64,000 nt of DNA from Limnephilus marmoratus (taxonomy: Eukaryota; Arthropoda; Insecta; Trichoptera; Limnephilidae): assembly GCA_917880885.1 (NCBI GenBank), contig OU862912.1:49649117-49713116 (forward strand). The letters are read 5' to 3'. The notes beneath the pieces were generated by a model, which worked only from the letters and a program-made list of their open reading frames with translations, made no database searches and was not told the DNA's origin. Position 1 is the first letter of the stretch, and every line of letters starts with the position of its first letter. The translations under genes were made by a program, and so were the position numbers. This document shows positions 22,839 through 36,117 of the stretch, piece after piece.

Positions 22839-25419
22839 TATATAACCGCCTTCTTCAATTTATAATACACTACTTAATATTATATTAGTCATGAATCTTC
22901 GCAAGAGCCACACCTATGAACTGTGCCCATGTCTCGAGTCTTGAGATCTTTATAAGAAGGCGGCGAGTGTAACCAGAAAACGCTGAATATATATGGAAAA
23001 TTCATTAAGAATTATCATGCGTCGTGTAAAGAATCACACGTTGTCATCAGAGAAAACCCACAAATCAATAATTTATTAGTTTTAATAAACAGTTTCTAAA
23101 AGCAATACAATTTTCTTGAAAGAGGAGAAGCAACGAATAAAAAAATAATCAAAGAAGAAATAGGTTTGGGAAACTCTTAATCTACATCAAGTAAACTAGG
23201 TGCATGGTGCATTTGTGACCTGAAATAAGCGATAACAGAAGCAAAGCCAGTGCTATCAGTTGCAGCGCCCAGATAAACAAGGTGCTTATCAATTGACTGA
23301 ATAAACACAGTCGGAGACAAAGCAACCAAAAAGGTGGGTGACCCAGATAATGATAGCGCGGTGGTTCGCGCTTCGGCTAATCAAGCAATCACCTCGTTCC
23401 GGTCAATCTGCTTTACTATGGCACTTACCACAATCGTGATGCATTTCCAGTTAGAGATAGTCATTTCTTTTCATTTTTTCCTTTTCTGATTACTTTTTAT
23501 TACTCATGTGTAATTCTACATCATTGTATGCGTGCTTTTGGTACTCGATTATTTTCAAACAAGATAACATTGCATGTTTTAGGACAAACATGTTTTTATC
23601 GGTCGAAGGCCTCTTAATAGGCTTGCATTCACAATTTCGGCTTGCATTGACAAGTCTTAAAATCTAAAGATTCAAAACCTGCTAGAAGTAATGGTAGCAA
23701 TATTTTTTTTTAATTCTCGTGTACTCGTATAATAACTACACAGCAAACCTAAATAAAATTAATTTGGCAAAACAGTCTCCTAAAATACTTTCAACAATTA
23801 ATGTGATAAGAATTAAAATGTTTGTGTTCGCCAAAAACGACAAATATCCTTAAATGCACCTAAATTAGTGGTGTTGACTTAGTTTATAATAACTTTTGCA
23901 AACTTAAAGCAAATAACAACTAATGAAGTACGAACCTGAAATAATACATGGTAAACCTAATCTAAACGAATCAACGAATACCTACTTATTGGATTTCTTT
24001 ACTCTATGTCAACGAAACACAAGAAGTGAGTGCCCTTAATTAAGTCAAGATTTATTTTCATTTTAATCAGAGGTCGGACCCCAGAGGACACCAGAATTCA
24101 GAATAGAAAAAAAAGTTAATGGAAAACCATCTCGATACCATTTATGATCCAAACACGATGCACCGGTTTCGAAATTCGGACGCGGCCGCGATGCGAATTC
24201 ACGCAGGCGCAAAGCGAGTCAACGAGAGGAAAAACGGGTTACGAGATGAGCCACCTACATAGCGCAACTTGGACTTGAACAACAAACAGCGTAAAAAGAA
24301 AGGGACCAAAATAAAGACACCGAGTAATAAAAGGGAGAGCTTGAAACGATTTCGAGAGGACATGAAGAAGTTTGCTGGTGAAGTGCCACGAACCGAACGA
24401 GTTATTGATGCAGTGTAGAGGCACAAGTTTAGTAACATGCACGTACGGCACGGTGAGATGCAGGCCGCACCGAAAGACGAAAGTAAACTCAACGGCCGTG
24501 GCCCTGCTAAAGGAAAGGGGTCGGGGGAACAATTCGAGAGGGGATCGAGTCAGTAGCCAAGTTGATTGAACAACTTCTTCTTCATAGATTATGTATGAAG
24601 TCAGGGTGAAAATACTAATAAAGGAACTACATATTGTCCCCCGGGTATTGTAATAAGTGTACTTAAATAATAAGAAAGCATTATTTTTCAATCCTTGTCG
24701 TCACCCGAATGTTTTTTTAATTATTTTTTTCGGTGCATCATTATTTATTTTATTAATTTAGTTTCACAAGGTAGGTATATTTTTACTACACTTATATATA
24801 TTTTTTAATATCGTCTGGAAGGTAATTTTATAAATAGCCCCCTCCACCCACTCGTAGCTAATGGATTGCTTGCCTTATAGTGTTTGGATGTATGTTATCA
24901 TGTTGTCGTGTAAACTGTGTGTATACTTCTGATGTTTAAATTAATTCTGTTTTTAATAGCTTTTTACCATGTTTGGTCAAAAATACATTACAATGTACGT
25001 AGTAATAATTACAATATAAGATATGCCTCCGTAATTTAGCTGAGCTTGTGCGTATGGGGTGTGTTATTATAATATTATCGTCATTTGTTTAAATGTTATA
25101 CCTAGTATTCAGTGTACATTTTCAGTGTGTTTTTCAATGTGAAATTTAAAATCCTTTTAAGTTTTATGTGAGTTTATTATTTATTTTATATATAATAAGT
25201 CATAAATTACATTCAGACGGTTTTGTATATTTTTTGTGAATGTTCTAGACTTGTTTTGTTTTACCTGTAATTAATTTACATATTTGCTTGAAATGGGCGA
25301 AAGACCTTTATATCTTTTAATAATAATGATTTCGGATATTTTTAATAGACTACATTTTACAACTTTTTCGATAGGCCATCTTCACGTTAGTAAAAAAATG
25401 TTAAATTATTATACATAAT
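22839..25419. other. Unassigned sequence with one orphan open frame
   Basis: The longest frame outside identified transposons is 24,239-24,691 on the minus strand (150 codons). Its translation is hydrophobic and serine-rich, matches nothing I know and has an open frame opposite it, so it is probably chance. The 24,170-24,560 interval is GC-richer than its surroundings. Confidence 0.45.
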
Positions 25420-25750
25420 AACTGGTACCCGGCATGCATTGCAAAGCCATTCAAAGTATCTGCATGTCCTTTCCCGTACGTCCCCGTTCCTTTCCACCTT
25501 CCCCGCCTTCCCTCTCCCTCGTCTCTTCCCTCTCCGCGAACCCCACCTTCCCTCTACCTTTCCTCCCTGCCGCTAAAATATATGAAATATACACATTTTC
25601 ATTTACACAAATTTCATAACGCCAGAGCTTACCATTATATACAGCCTATATTACTCGCTGATAATGTAGCTTTCTGTTGGTGAAAGAATTTTTAAAATCG
25701 GTTTAGTGGTTTAGGCGTGAAAGCGTAACAAACAAACACACGCATTTTTC
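25420..25750 (+). mobile_element. Dispersed C/T-rich repeat, family R (copy 2)
   Basis: A C/T-rich tract (25,465-25,570) precedes TTTCATAACGCCAGAGCTTA, ACAGCCTATATTACTCGC, GTAGCTTTCTGTTGGTGAAA and GCGTGAAAGCGTAACAAACA, the same order as in the other two copies. The interval between tract and first block is shorter than in the 45.7-kb copy. Confidence 0.65.
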
Positions 25751-27232
25751 CTAGAGCTCTCATAAAGGGGAATCCAGCCAAATGCAATAATAAATAGACT
25801 ACATAGTACTTCCGAAGGTGCAATTTTTGAAACCTCACTTAGCCTCTGAGAAAATATCTTGATACAAATATTATAAAATAAAATATGCCACTCACATAAT
25901 CAACCGAAACTCGACACATTTTCTAAAAACACATTCGTTGTTGGTGGTGTTCTCCGCATATTACACTGATTAAAAAAGCTTTCTCTACAGAAATGTGAAA
26001 CGGGTGAATGAAGGCAGTAAGTATGTGTAATGAAAAAAGTAGTTGCGTCATAGAAGGGCAATACTTGCAGTTGCTTGTCAGCGTTGTCTCACATCAGTGA
26101 CGTAGACAGTAACCTACTAATGGGTTCTAGAAACAGCTTCTATTAGGTCACTACTATTGGACCGCAAATACTTTTTTTAAACAAATCGGACAGTTTGAAA
26201 AAGTGTGAATTAATTAAGAATGTAAAAGGCAAGTCTATTTATTACTTGTAAATAATGATGATCCAGTGGCTTTTATTCTTCAACAACAAATTAAACAACA
26301 AATTAAACAGTTTGAAGAGATGTTAATAGACGTAAGAAGAAAGTGGACAAGTCTTTCACTAAATAATGATCCCATTGATTCAGGCCTTTGATAGTTGGAC
26401 CATTATTTCTAAATGCCAGTCTTGTTTGATGGCTGATGTCTGATGAATGAATGGCAGTGCCTGCCTATAATTTAAAATGACTTACTCGGGAGAGAGCCAT
26501 TGTTCGATTCGCATACGATGACAACACAATGCAACGCACCAAGAAGCAAATGTGAGAAGATTGAACAAGGTACAAGTATGTAGATCAGTCGATCACTGCT
26601 TCCATATAAAAAAGGGGTGATTGAAAGCAGATCTGGATAGAGTATTACATTTCAAGATTCTGCATTGTGTAAAGACAAGTTTTCAAAATTGCATCTGGCT
26701 GCATTAAAAGCTATTTCATTGTAGACATACTAGTTATAGGGCTTTCATTAATAAATCCTTCCTTGGCTGGTATGTGGTTGCCTGTTAAAGTTATCTTTAT
26801 TGTTGGAATGAATGACATGGTTTAACCGATGACATATTATGCATTTATGCAGCCGTAAAGCACGTTTTTGATCTGGTCGCATGCATGCGGGCAGTAAGTG
26901 ATCGCCCGGGCAATGAGAATTAAACCGAATTGAACGCTTTATGGGTGTTTGCGTTGATGGCGACTTATGAGGGTTTCAATGTGACTGATGATTGGTGATT
27001 GAGGCAACACATTACAATTTCGTGTAAGTTGAACTTATTACCAAGGTTTGACTGCATGAATTCCCGTCGTATCGTAATAACTCAATTGAAAGTAAGCGTT
27101 CTAAATAAAATAACGAGAAAACAATAAAATGAAGCAAAAAATTTGTTTGTCATGGTAAAATAGTAGAATGGTAGAATATAAATCCATGCATCTGTGCTAA
27201 ATTGTATAGAAACCTCAGTTTGGTTAAAACAC
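25751..27232. other. Unassigned AT-rich sequence
   Basis: Nothing recognised. Confidence 0.5.
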
Positions 27233-27490
27233 TCACGTTGAAACTGAAGAACAGAAAACTGTTGGTTCCCAAGCATTCAAAACTCTCGAAAAGTGAGCTC
27301 CAGCTGAAATTTGAATAGCTCTTTTTGTCTAGAATTTGTAGGTTTAGAAATTTGAACAGCTCTTTCTGTCTATAAAACTCATGTTGACAACAGAGAATAC
27401 CTATTAGGTTACGAAGCGTTCAAAACCCCCCAAAAGTGAGCTCTAGCAAAGTGAAATTTGAACAACTCTTTCTGTCTAGAATTTTTAGAT
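27233..27490. repeat. Tandem duplication of about 150 bp
   Basis: GCATTCAAAACTCTCGAAAA, GTGAGCTCCAG, GAAATTTGAATAGCTC and TGTCTAGAATTT near 27,272-27,335 recur with changes near 27,417-27,483. A third partial GAAATTTGAACAGCTC lies at 27,347-27,362. Confidence 0.6.
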
Positions 27491-28410
27491 TGGCACAAAA
27501 TCTTCAGCTCGCAAATTAATTTCCGCAAATCATGGGCTGTGGAATGTGTACTTAACTGTAAAAACAATTACAAGACCCAAAACTTATTCGAATAGAGAAG
27601 TAGGATAGTATAGCTAACACATGAATAAAAAATAAAATAACAATGCCAAATTATTTTTTCACAATAAAAAAATATTAAAAGACACTTACATAATCAAGGT
27701 ATTCCAAGGAGAGAATGCACAAAGATAATTAAATCACTTATGACTTGTTTTTTCCACAATAGTAACAGATATCGGGATCACGACACGGGACACAGAAGCA
27801 TCTGTTGTGCAGTAACTCTTGCTCGCAAGTAATGCAATGCAACGTGATCTGCAACTATTGCATCCCAGACACGGCCAGGTGGGGCACTGTACCTATTGCA
27901 TTGACTGACAATTCATCCAGGTATTGAGAGCAAAAAACTGCACCTATACAATTTACGCAGAAATGTTTGACACGTCATCTAGGTAGGTATATGACCAAAT
28001 TATAACTGTCAATTTTTAGAATAATGCACTTTTTTTTTATTTAAAACGTTTATAATATTTCTCTTTCCTCTTAGGCGGGTAATTCAAATGTTCTTCAGTT
28101 CTTTATTTCAAATTAACTAACAATGTTAATGTTTCTTGCACTTGAAAGTTGGTGATATTTATTTTAATACAAAAACGTTATACGTTAAACAGTCTTAGGC
28201 CAGTGGTTTCAATTAAAAAAGCAGAATTATCTTCATCAAATGAAAACATTATAAACTATATATACATCTTGGATTAATTAGGTATCTGCGTAGAAAAATC
28301 ACAAAGTATAAAAAAGGTGTACCTAACGAAAGATAAATTATTGAAAAAAATTGGAGCATCACGAATTATAGTGAAAACCAATTAAGGCAATAAGCTTAGA
28401 AAATTTATTA
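27491..28410. other. Unassigned AT-rich sequence
   Basis: Nothing recognised. Confidence 0.5.
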
Positions 28411-28660
28411 TTGATATAATGTCATATCCGCACTTATGAAGTAAATTAATTAAACACAAAAAAATTGCGTTGGAAACAATTATTTCAATTGTCAACAGAT
28501 CTTTAAAAAAGGTTCATTGAAATAGAAAATTGAAATGTTAATTTGCAAAAGAATAAGAGCATTATTAAAAACACTGAAAACAAATGTGTTGAATAAGTTT
28601 AGTAGTGTTATTATTAATAATGTCATATCCGCACTTTCAGAATAAATTAAATTCAAACAC
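28411..28660. repeat. Direct duplication of about 200 bp spacing
   Basis: TAATGTCATATCCGCACTT followed by a TAAATTAATT-like stretch and AAACACA occurs at about 28,418-28,460 and 28,617-28,662. Confidence 0.55.
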
Positions 28661-29335
28661 AGCAGAAGATCACCTCGAACATTGAACAAACCACATTTCA
28701 AAGGTCCACACATAACATAACGGTCGTTAGAAAAAAGTTCGTAATAAGTGGGTCAAGGTCTCGGAATTCCGGGTTTAAAATCACAACTTTCCAATCGAAA
28801 GTAATCCACCGCGGGACGCCCACAGAATCTGAATCTGGTATGCACGAGGAACCGAAATAGACGGTGCAAGCGCTAGGATAAAAACAGCCACGCACTGGCA
28901 ACAAGCGAGCAATCAAGACAAGACGTCAACAAACTCCTCGGACAGATGATGGCAAGGTCAGCTGTTCCATTTCTAGGTTAATACTTTCATCGCAATCACA
29001 AACAAGACGTTCAGGCCGATCCGAGTCGACAATAAAACAGATTTAAACATTACACACTCCACTAACCGATGGGTGAATCCAGAACAAATCCAAATCTTTT
29101 TTAGAAGAAGTTCGAATTCCGCGTTCACTCGACCGGTCAATCACAATAATAATACAATTTGTGGCGCGTTTTTACGACAGTCCAACCCACCCACACGAAA
29201 TGATTACATTACTGATTTGTTGGTTTTAGATTTGAGAATGGGATTAAGATTAGTGTCGAGAGACCAACGCCCGTTGATGATGTACACGGGAGTAACAGGC
29301 ACAGGCAATTCACCGGCGGGAAACGGAGTATCGGA
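28661..29335. other. Unassigned sequence
   Basis: No gene recognised. Base composition rises towards the GC-rich block that follows. Confidence 0.45.
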
Positions 29336-29610
29336 TTGAGGTTAGTGTCTGTGGTCTTATCGGTGGTGACCCTCTCGGTGCATGCGGCACTCTGTGGAGG
29401 ACGGCCGCGACTGCATAGCGCGGGATGGCCCCGCGCCTCCCCCCTGTCCCCCTGCCACCTCATGCCCGCCCCTCCCTCCCAGCGGGCCTCTTGCGGGCCT
29501 AAACTGCGCCCCCCCACCCCGCCCCACGCCACCCGACCCGCTCGCCTGCTGATACCGTGGGGCCGGATAGCCTTGTGTAGATGCATTGCCCCTACACTGC
29601 ACGATGTGAT
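29336..29610. other. GC-rich island
   Basis: About 270 bp, markedly GC-rich within DNA that is otherwise strongly AT-rich. The + strand is C-rich (runs such as CCCCCTGTCCCCCTGCC) with many CG dinucleotides. Frames are open on both strands (29,336-29,635 +, 29,209-29,586 -), as expected when stop codons are rare by composition, so I do not call a protein. It could be a promoter-proximal exon, a repeat fragment or a local composition anomaly. No splice or promoter signal decides between them. Confidence 0.5.
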
Positions 29611-30694
29611 GGCAGGAGTGGAGAATCGTAATTAATAAATATTTTTTTTATTTTTGTAATTAATTTTATGTTTTGTTATTTCGACAGTCAATAATAATTG
29701 AACTTAATAAAGATTTAACACAACATAAACAAAGTCGATTTTTAAAGAAATATAAAACTGCAATTATGAAGCACACAGAAACGAGAAGACAAATTGCATA
29801 AGATTACTTACAAGCAGGCGCGGCCCGTCCTAAGGCCAACTAGTGCGCCGAACGGCCAACGAAATTGAACAACATTTGGCAGCTCATCGTATTCCTACAT
29901 AATATTTTTAAATATAAAATTTTGCACATGATTTTAAATTTAAAAAAAAATACTATCCATCTAAATATACCTGAATTTGGTGGAGAATAATTATCGTGGC
30001 CTAAAGCATTGCTTCCCCTGCGCAATTTATATCGGCTAGGAACCGAGGTACATACCATTCCGCGCGTTTCAGTGAAGCGCCCCGTTTGAGATTTATCATT
30101 CGTATGAAGCCCCCAGCAACATGTTCAGACCGTCAAAACACACAATTGTAGCGAAAAAATGGCGACTACCGTGCGGCATGCGGATGACGGAAATGCCTTG
30201 AATTCTGAAGAAATTGTTCCAGTGAAATGACTATTCTTTCGTCGGGTTTGAATAAGACAGTAATTATATTTTTCTCTTGTAAAATGTAACGACGAGTCAA
30301 CGGATCAGCGGGTGCGATATTTTCTTGATGCAGAGGGAATCGATTTGACATTGTTATTTTTAGTTTTTGTGACCTTTTGTTTGTGCGCATTTTTGTCACA
30401 TATTGCAAAATTCACTCAGTAAACCCCCGCGCGACAAAGAAACGTTTAGTGAGTTGTTATTGTGTTATTATTTATTATACAGAAATATTCTGATTTCGCT
30501 GTTTATGGATATAAATAAATTTCCTTGCCTTTTTAAAATTAGTGATATAATAATAACAATAGACTATTTTAAAAATATATGAACCATGAAAATAAAATAA
30601 TTATATAACATTACTTCACTGAGGTGATTGTTTAACCTTTAATAAACTTATTACATTACATTGGATTATACGCATTTTCAATGGCCGCAAAAAT
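29611..30694. other. Unassigned AT-rich sequence
   Basis: Nothing recognised. Confidence 0.5.
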
Positions 30695-30838
30695 ATCTTA
30701 TATTATTTTTTAAACGATTAAATTATGAAATAACACAAATCAATCTAACAAAATTTACTTGCGCACGCCGGGATTTGAACACGCAACCTTCGGGTTGCTA
30801 GTCGAGAACCTTACCTCTCTACTACGGAGGCCGTCAAC
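30695..30838 (-). mobile_element. SINE family S, head fragment
   Basis: On the minus strand it reads GACGGCCTCCGTAGTAGAGA, AGGTTCTCGACTAGCAACCC and GTGTTCAAATCCCGGCG, an intact A-box and B-box spacing, followed by AAATTTTGTTAGATTG and TGTGTTATTTCATAATTTA. The tRNA-like head and the first body block of family S are present; the rest of the body is missing. Confidence 0.65.
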
Positions 30839-33800
30839 CAAAACCATGAATGTACAGGAAACAGTTGTTAATCAGTTGTGTAAAATTTAAAACACTTTAA
30901 TAAGCAAGGGGGTAAATAAGAATGAATTCATAATATATACATATTTCATCAGAGGTAGAAACCTAATTAACAATTATACATAAGACGCAAATATTTACGA
31001 AAGTTGAGATTATAAATGATACAGAATAAAAATTAAAAAAAAAAAAACATCAAAGTGTTTGCCTCCCCTGGACTGGCACACACCACAATAAAACCATTCA
31101 CTCAAACGTATAAAGCGCAGAATGCACACGCGCTCTACGCCCAACACTACCTTACCGCTTGTATTATTTCTCTCGCACACATAAAGCGCCCGTAAATACT
31201 ACTAATCGCCTCAGCCGTAAGAGTCAAAGTTCTCTGGCTTGCGTACAACACATGTGCGCGTCTGACATAGACCCAGCGAGTGTGTGACATACATAGTGTA
31301 GTCGCGGACGCTTACGTCAATAATTTATTATTAATGCACACAGTTGAATGGCACTGCACAAAAAAGTGCAAAAGAACACTTTTATTAATTTTACTACAGT
31401 GAAAACTAGAATGTTTTTTTTTACTGATGTGTTAGTTTTAATAGAAAAAGTATGTACAACTAACGCATACGCACGAATCATGTGTGCTTCGTGGTTGTGT
31501 GCGTGCGTGTGAAGCGGGACACTCGCACACCATCAAACGATCATGAGAGCTTCAGAAGAAAAAAGTAGGAAACGACGATTTTTTATGGGTATCTTTACTA
31601 TTTTGACGGCTAGCCTCAATGAATAGTTACTGAACGCCTGTTCTTCATTGAATTATCGGAGGTGATAAGGCAAGTTCGGCCATGGAAACATATTTGTATT
31701 CTAAACACGCGGTTGTCGAGAAAAATTACCATACTTAGGCTACATGGGTAGATAATAAATATCATAGAATTGTAATTGTTGTACAAATTTATCGTTTAAG
31801 ACAAGGAAAAAGAATTAGATAATAAACTCATACGTAAGTTTTGATTAAGTACGACGAGATGTTATTTTGAATTCAGTAAAAGGTTACCTATAGAGAAACG
31901 AGAAGAGTTCAAAGGAATCCAGAAATAGAACGGTAAATAAAATGGTCTGAAATATCAATGGAGGAAACAAATACAAACAGAAAGGGAATGTTTTGTTGTG
32001 ATAAGGATATTGTTTACACTAGACGTGGGGAGCTTGCCTGAGAATTCGGTAAAAAAGGACTCGAAGATGGTTTTAAAACAAATAGCTAGATTAATAGACT
32101 AACTGTCTAGAACAGAAAACTGTTATGTTCTCTCGTCACACGTTATAAAATAACCTAGAAAAGCCTGAAGCCAGCAAAAATTAACTAAAGGTAAATGGAC
32201 TTTTGCTTTAACATTCTAAACTCCAATAGCCAAATTTGAAAACGTAATCCAAACTTGACTGGTGACTGGTTGGTAGTAGCATGTCTCAAAAATGGCTTTA
32301 TCCTTGATCGAACCTTAATAATTCTATAGCCACCAGGCTTATCGATTCATAGCATCACGGTATAAATTAATTCACGGAATTAGCATGACCAGCAACGCCG
32401 AATGAAGATTTAGTATTTAGCTAATCGAGATAAGCCTCTCAATGGCCAACCGCGACCATGTTCATCGAATCCATTCCTCCCAATTATAGCTGCAGTTGGC
32501 AGGCACACGAGATGTAGTCGAAATCGATACACAGGTACTGCATGTTTAATTTGATTACCACTCAACGTGCATCTAACCCATACCCAACAGTATGGGTTAG
32601 GTACTAAACTTCACCTATAACTGAGTACAGAACACAGAGGCGGAGTCCTAGTGCCGTAACGGGTTTGGCTTCGATATTATACCCCTGTCTCAAAATAGCC
32701 AATATTAAACTAAGTAACTTGGCACTTGACCTAACAAAACCTCGCAGCATAGATCGAGCCAAGAAATCACACGGTCCATTGATACTCCACGCACTCATAT
32801 TGTGGGCAGTTTCTATCCCTCTCGGGACAGATCTTTACAGTAGTGCTTGCAAAAGGCAACTACAAGGCCAGCGGTGTTGCTTACAGACCTACTGCGACGG
32901 TCATGAACCGACCTGCCTTACATCATCCGTCTCATCCCCGTGCCCGAAACAAAGGAGAGAAAAGATGCTGCACAGCACAAAACGAGGTGCTCCGTGCCGA
33001 GAGTGCGATCGAAATGGCGAGTGGAAAAACGAGAGGTAAAAATTTGAGACTCTGGAACAAGCCAAAGGCGCAATGTCAGGACATTTGAATAATGAAATAT
33101 TGAAGAGTCGCCAGAAACCGAGCGGTTAGGAATGCATGCATGTATTGATGTATTTTACCCTTTGCCCCAGTGAACAGTCGATTATCCAGCCGACCGGCAC
33201 CAGGTAGAGGTGTCTGCTGGACTGCTATTTGCACACTTAGCCTGGATTCAGAGCTTCTCCCGTCATCGCACTATCGCAGTAGACACCATACATATATACC
33301 GTATCTTAATTATATGTAAAAGAGAAATCGTAACGTCATTTCTACGAGCTTTAAATACATTAACCAAACAATTCTAAAAATATGTCAATACTCGACTTCT
33401 GTTGAATAAAACAACAATATTATGTATGTATTTCAAATAAGTTTTGAAATCTCAGTGGAAGTTGGGGTAGTTAATTATTAAGTAATATATTTTTTTTAAA
33501 TGACCATTAATTTAATATAAATTTCGGAAGGCGAAACTTGCACATAAAATTCAATTCGAAGAGCCGGCTGGTTTTTATTAGAATATTCAGTTTTTTTTCA
33601 ATAGAATGGTTACAAGAGATACATCAGATTTATGATTTAGCTTAGGAAGAGCTAAACAATATTAAAAAAAACTAACATTATTTCGCATTTCCATACAAAA
33701 CTGCAAAGAAACGCAGAGTAGAGAAGAGCTAGACAAGGGCAAGGGGTCAGAATAGGAGAGCAGGAAACATCGGTAGGTGACAGGGGGCGGCAGGAGGTAA

Positions 33801-36116
33801 CAGATGAACACCGAACAGACCAACACGAATTGTTGTCGTGTTGCCGAAGTAATTGTTGCACAGTTAGTGTGGCGGGACGGACGGAAGCAGAGTGCATTTA
33901 CATTTTGTACACAGCACGAGGATCAATCCAGATGTGTTGAAGGGTGAAGCCAAATTCATTGGGGGAGTCAAGTTCAAAGAAAAACACTGCCATCAATAGC
34001 GTAAAGAGAAAATCCAAAGTAAATTCGGGATTATCGAAGAAAAGAAAATCATTCAATAACAACAACTTAACGCGAAATGATGGTCTGAATTTTAAAATTA
34101 ATTGGTAATTTACTTATCTGATCAGGCACTCGCATCGTAAGTATTTTTATAAACAATGACGAGTCTATTTTATTTTAAATGCATGTAAGATAAAATCAGA
34201 TTAGTGAATGCCCTATTAATATGATAACAAAACAACGTTGCTTCTACTCCCCGATATTAGCAATATACGTAATGCATTACATATATTATATATATAGTCG
34301 TGTAAATCCAGAAACCAGCCGATCTTGTCGATATCTTCTGTCGTGACTGGTCATGATCAATTCGTGTGAAAATATCTGAAAAGATCTAATTCAAAATACT
34401 ATTTGGGTCAGATAATTATTTTCGGATGCAAACCGGCGACATGATAGACAATGAAGGAAATCTAAAAACGCCCTTGAAACCAAAAATCACATGTCTGCCA
34501 GACTAAATGGCTTCTCAGTATTCATCGAAAAATTCCAGGAACAATCTGAGCATTTTACTGTTCCATAATCGGCGCCATAATGCATGCCCGAGTAGCCAAT
34601 CTTCGATAATAATTCTTACGTGTAGTTCTACGCCCTACATTTTCTCACGATATAGAAAATGGAGATTAGGCATTTATCTCTCGTGTGCAGAACACAGTAG
34701 ACTTAATTAATTCTCCACACAGACGTCGATGCAGCATTAAACATGCAGTGCAACGAAACTCTCGTTCACATCAGCATACAGGCAGACTGCTGATAGATCC
34801 GTCTAAACATCTCCCTCTTTCTCATAAACGAAGCGTATAGTAGAAAGAGAGCTTACAACGTAGCTCTCAATGACGGAAACATTTTTCTACCAATGTACAA
34901 ATACCACCGGCGAGCCTGGGCTCTTGGCCCGAGCGGTCAGTTCGCAATGTTCGCATGGTTTGCTCAATCAGGGATGCTGCGTAAGATTAAACATTTGTTG
35001 TCTAGTCACGCAAGACAAGAGAGACTGAGATATTATTATGAGTGGAGCATTTCATTTACATCAGACAACAGGAACTAGACATTAAGGACTTGACTTTTAA
35101 GATAATGCCAAACCTAAAATCACGATTACGGCTAATGCATTGAAATGATTCTCACGAGTGGTTTTTGATTGTGATATGTCAAGGCTGACATAGAGGCGTA
35201 CAGCTGTTGGCTACTATTGTTTCATCTCCTTCTTTCTCGTAAACGGCGAATGTAACAGAGACGGCGATTCACAGCGGTCTCACCGACAGGACTACACATA
35301 ACTGACGCTTTGCATTACCATTGAGGGGTGTTGTATTATTCAGGCGTTTGTTGCGTTTGCAGAGCTTTCCGCCGCCCCGGAGCATTGAGCAAGTATGTTT
35401 CTCTAGCGAGATTCATCACGTGATCTGAGTGGCAGCTATGCAGACCCCCGGGCCTCGCAAGTGACGTGACATGACTCCGGGATCCTGTCCGAGTTCACCC
35501 GGCTAAGGATTTACGGATAATGGTGGCTGGTGATTGTTGGCTGGTCAGCTAGACATGTCGGGTCCTCTTCGCTACGTGCACTCTCCGCAATAGCTTCACA
35601 TCGGGGATTAGGCCCAATCGCTATTTTATCTTTGACACTTTACCAGTCATTGTATTGTTAATTGGGAGTTGGGACAAATTACAGCGAATCTATAAATTAG
35701 TCTAGAATTCCTCGCTCGTTGACAAAATAAAAAAAACAAATCGCAAAAATGAACTACTTACAAAAATATACATGCAGGCAATGAAAAGGGTAACTAATTG
35801 CACCATGCAACAGGTGGATACAAACGAATATTTTGATTGACAGACACAATATTTTCAATAACGGCGCTGTACATTTTAAATCCTGACGAAGGTACGGTTG
35901 TGTCGAAACCGGTCTGCGCGTTCATTTAAATAAAGTGTTATCTGACTAAAGCCGTGTTGCGATTCCTTTTACTTCTTGACCGAACTTATCGGAGAGCCTT
36001 CATAGAGAGTGATCATTGTCGGGCAGATGTTGGACACTAGCAAAACGGAACACACGCCTTGTTTGGTTTTCGTTAGAGTCCAACAAAAACTAGATAAGTA
36101 ATATGTGTGTAAAAAA
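30839..36116. other. Long stretch without recognised genes or transposons
   Basis: The longest frame is 32,665-33,039 (+, 124 codons), with no recognisable family and an overlapping frame. TAACCCATACCCAACAGTA and what follows form a small hairpin at 32,575-32,600. Two diverged blocks with CATCTCC(C/T)TCTTTCTC and AAACG at about 34,775-34,877 and 35,190-35,292 look like an old direct duplication. A CCTGACGAAGG...GTCGAAACCGG motif plus AAATAAAG near 35,883-35,936 resembles the 3' end of a retroelement but is too short to assign. Confidence 0.5.
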
Positions 36117-36117
36117 A

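Noticed and set aside
32665..33039. 124-codon frame as a gene
   Set aside because: No recognisable domain, an overlapping frame of similar length, no supporting signals.
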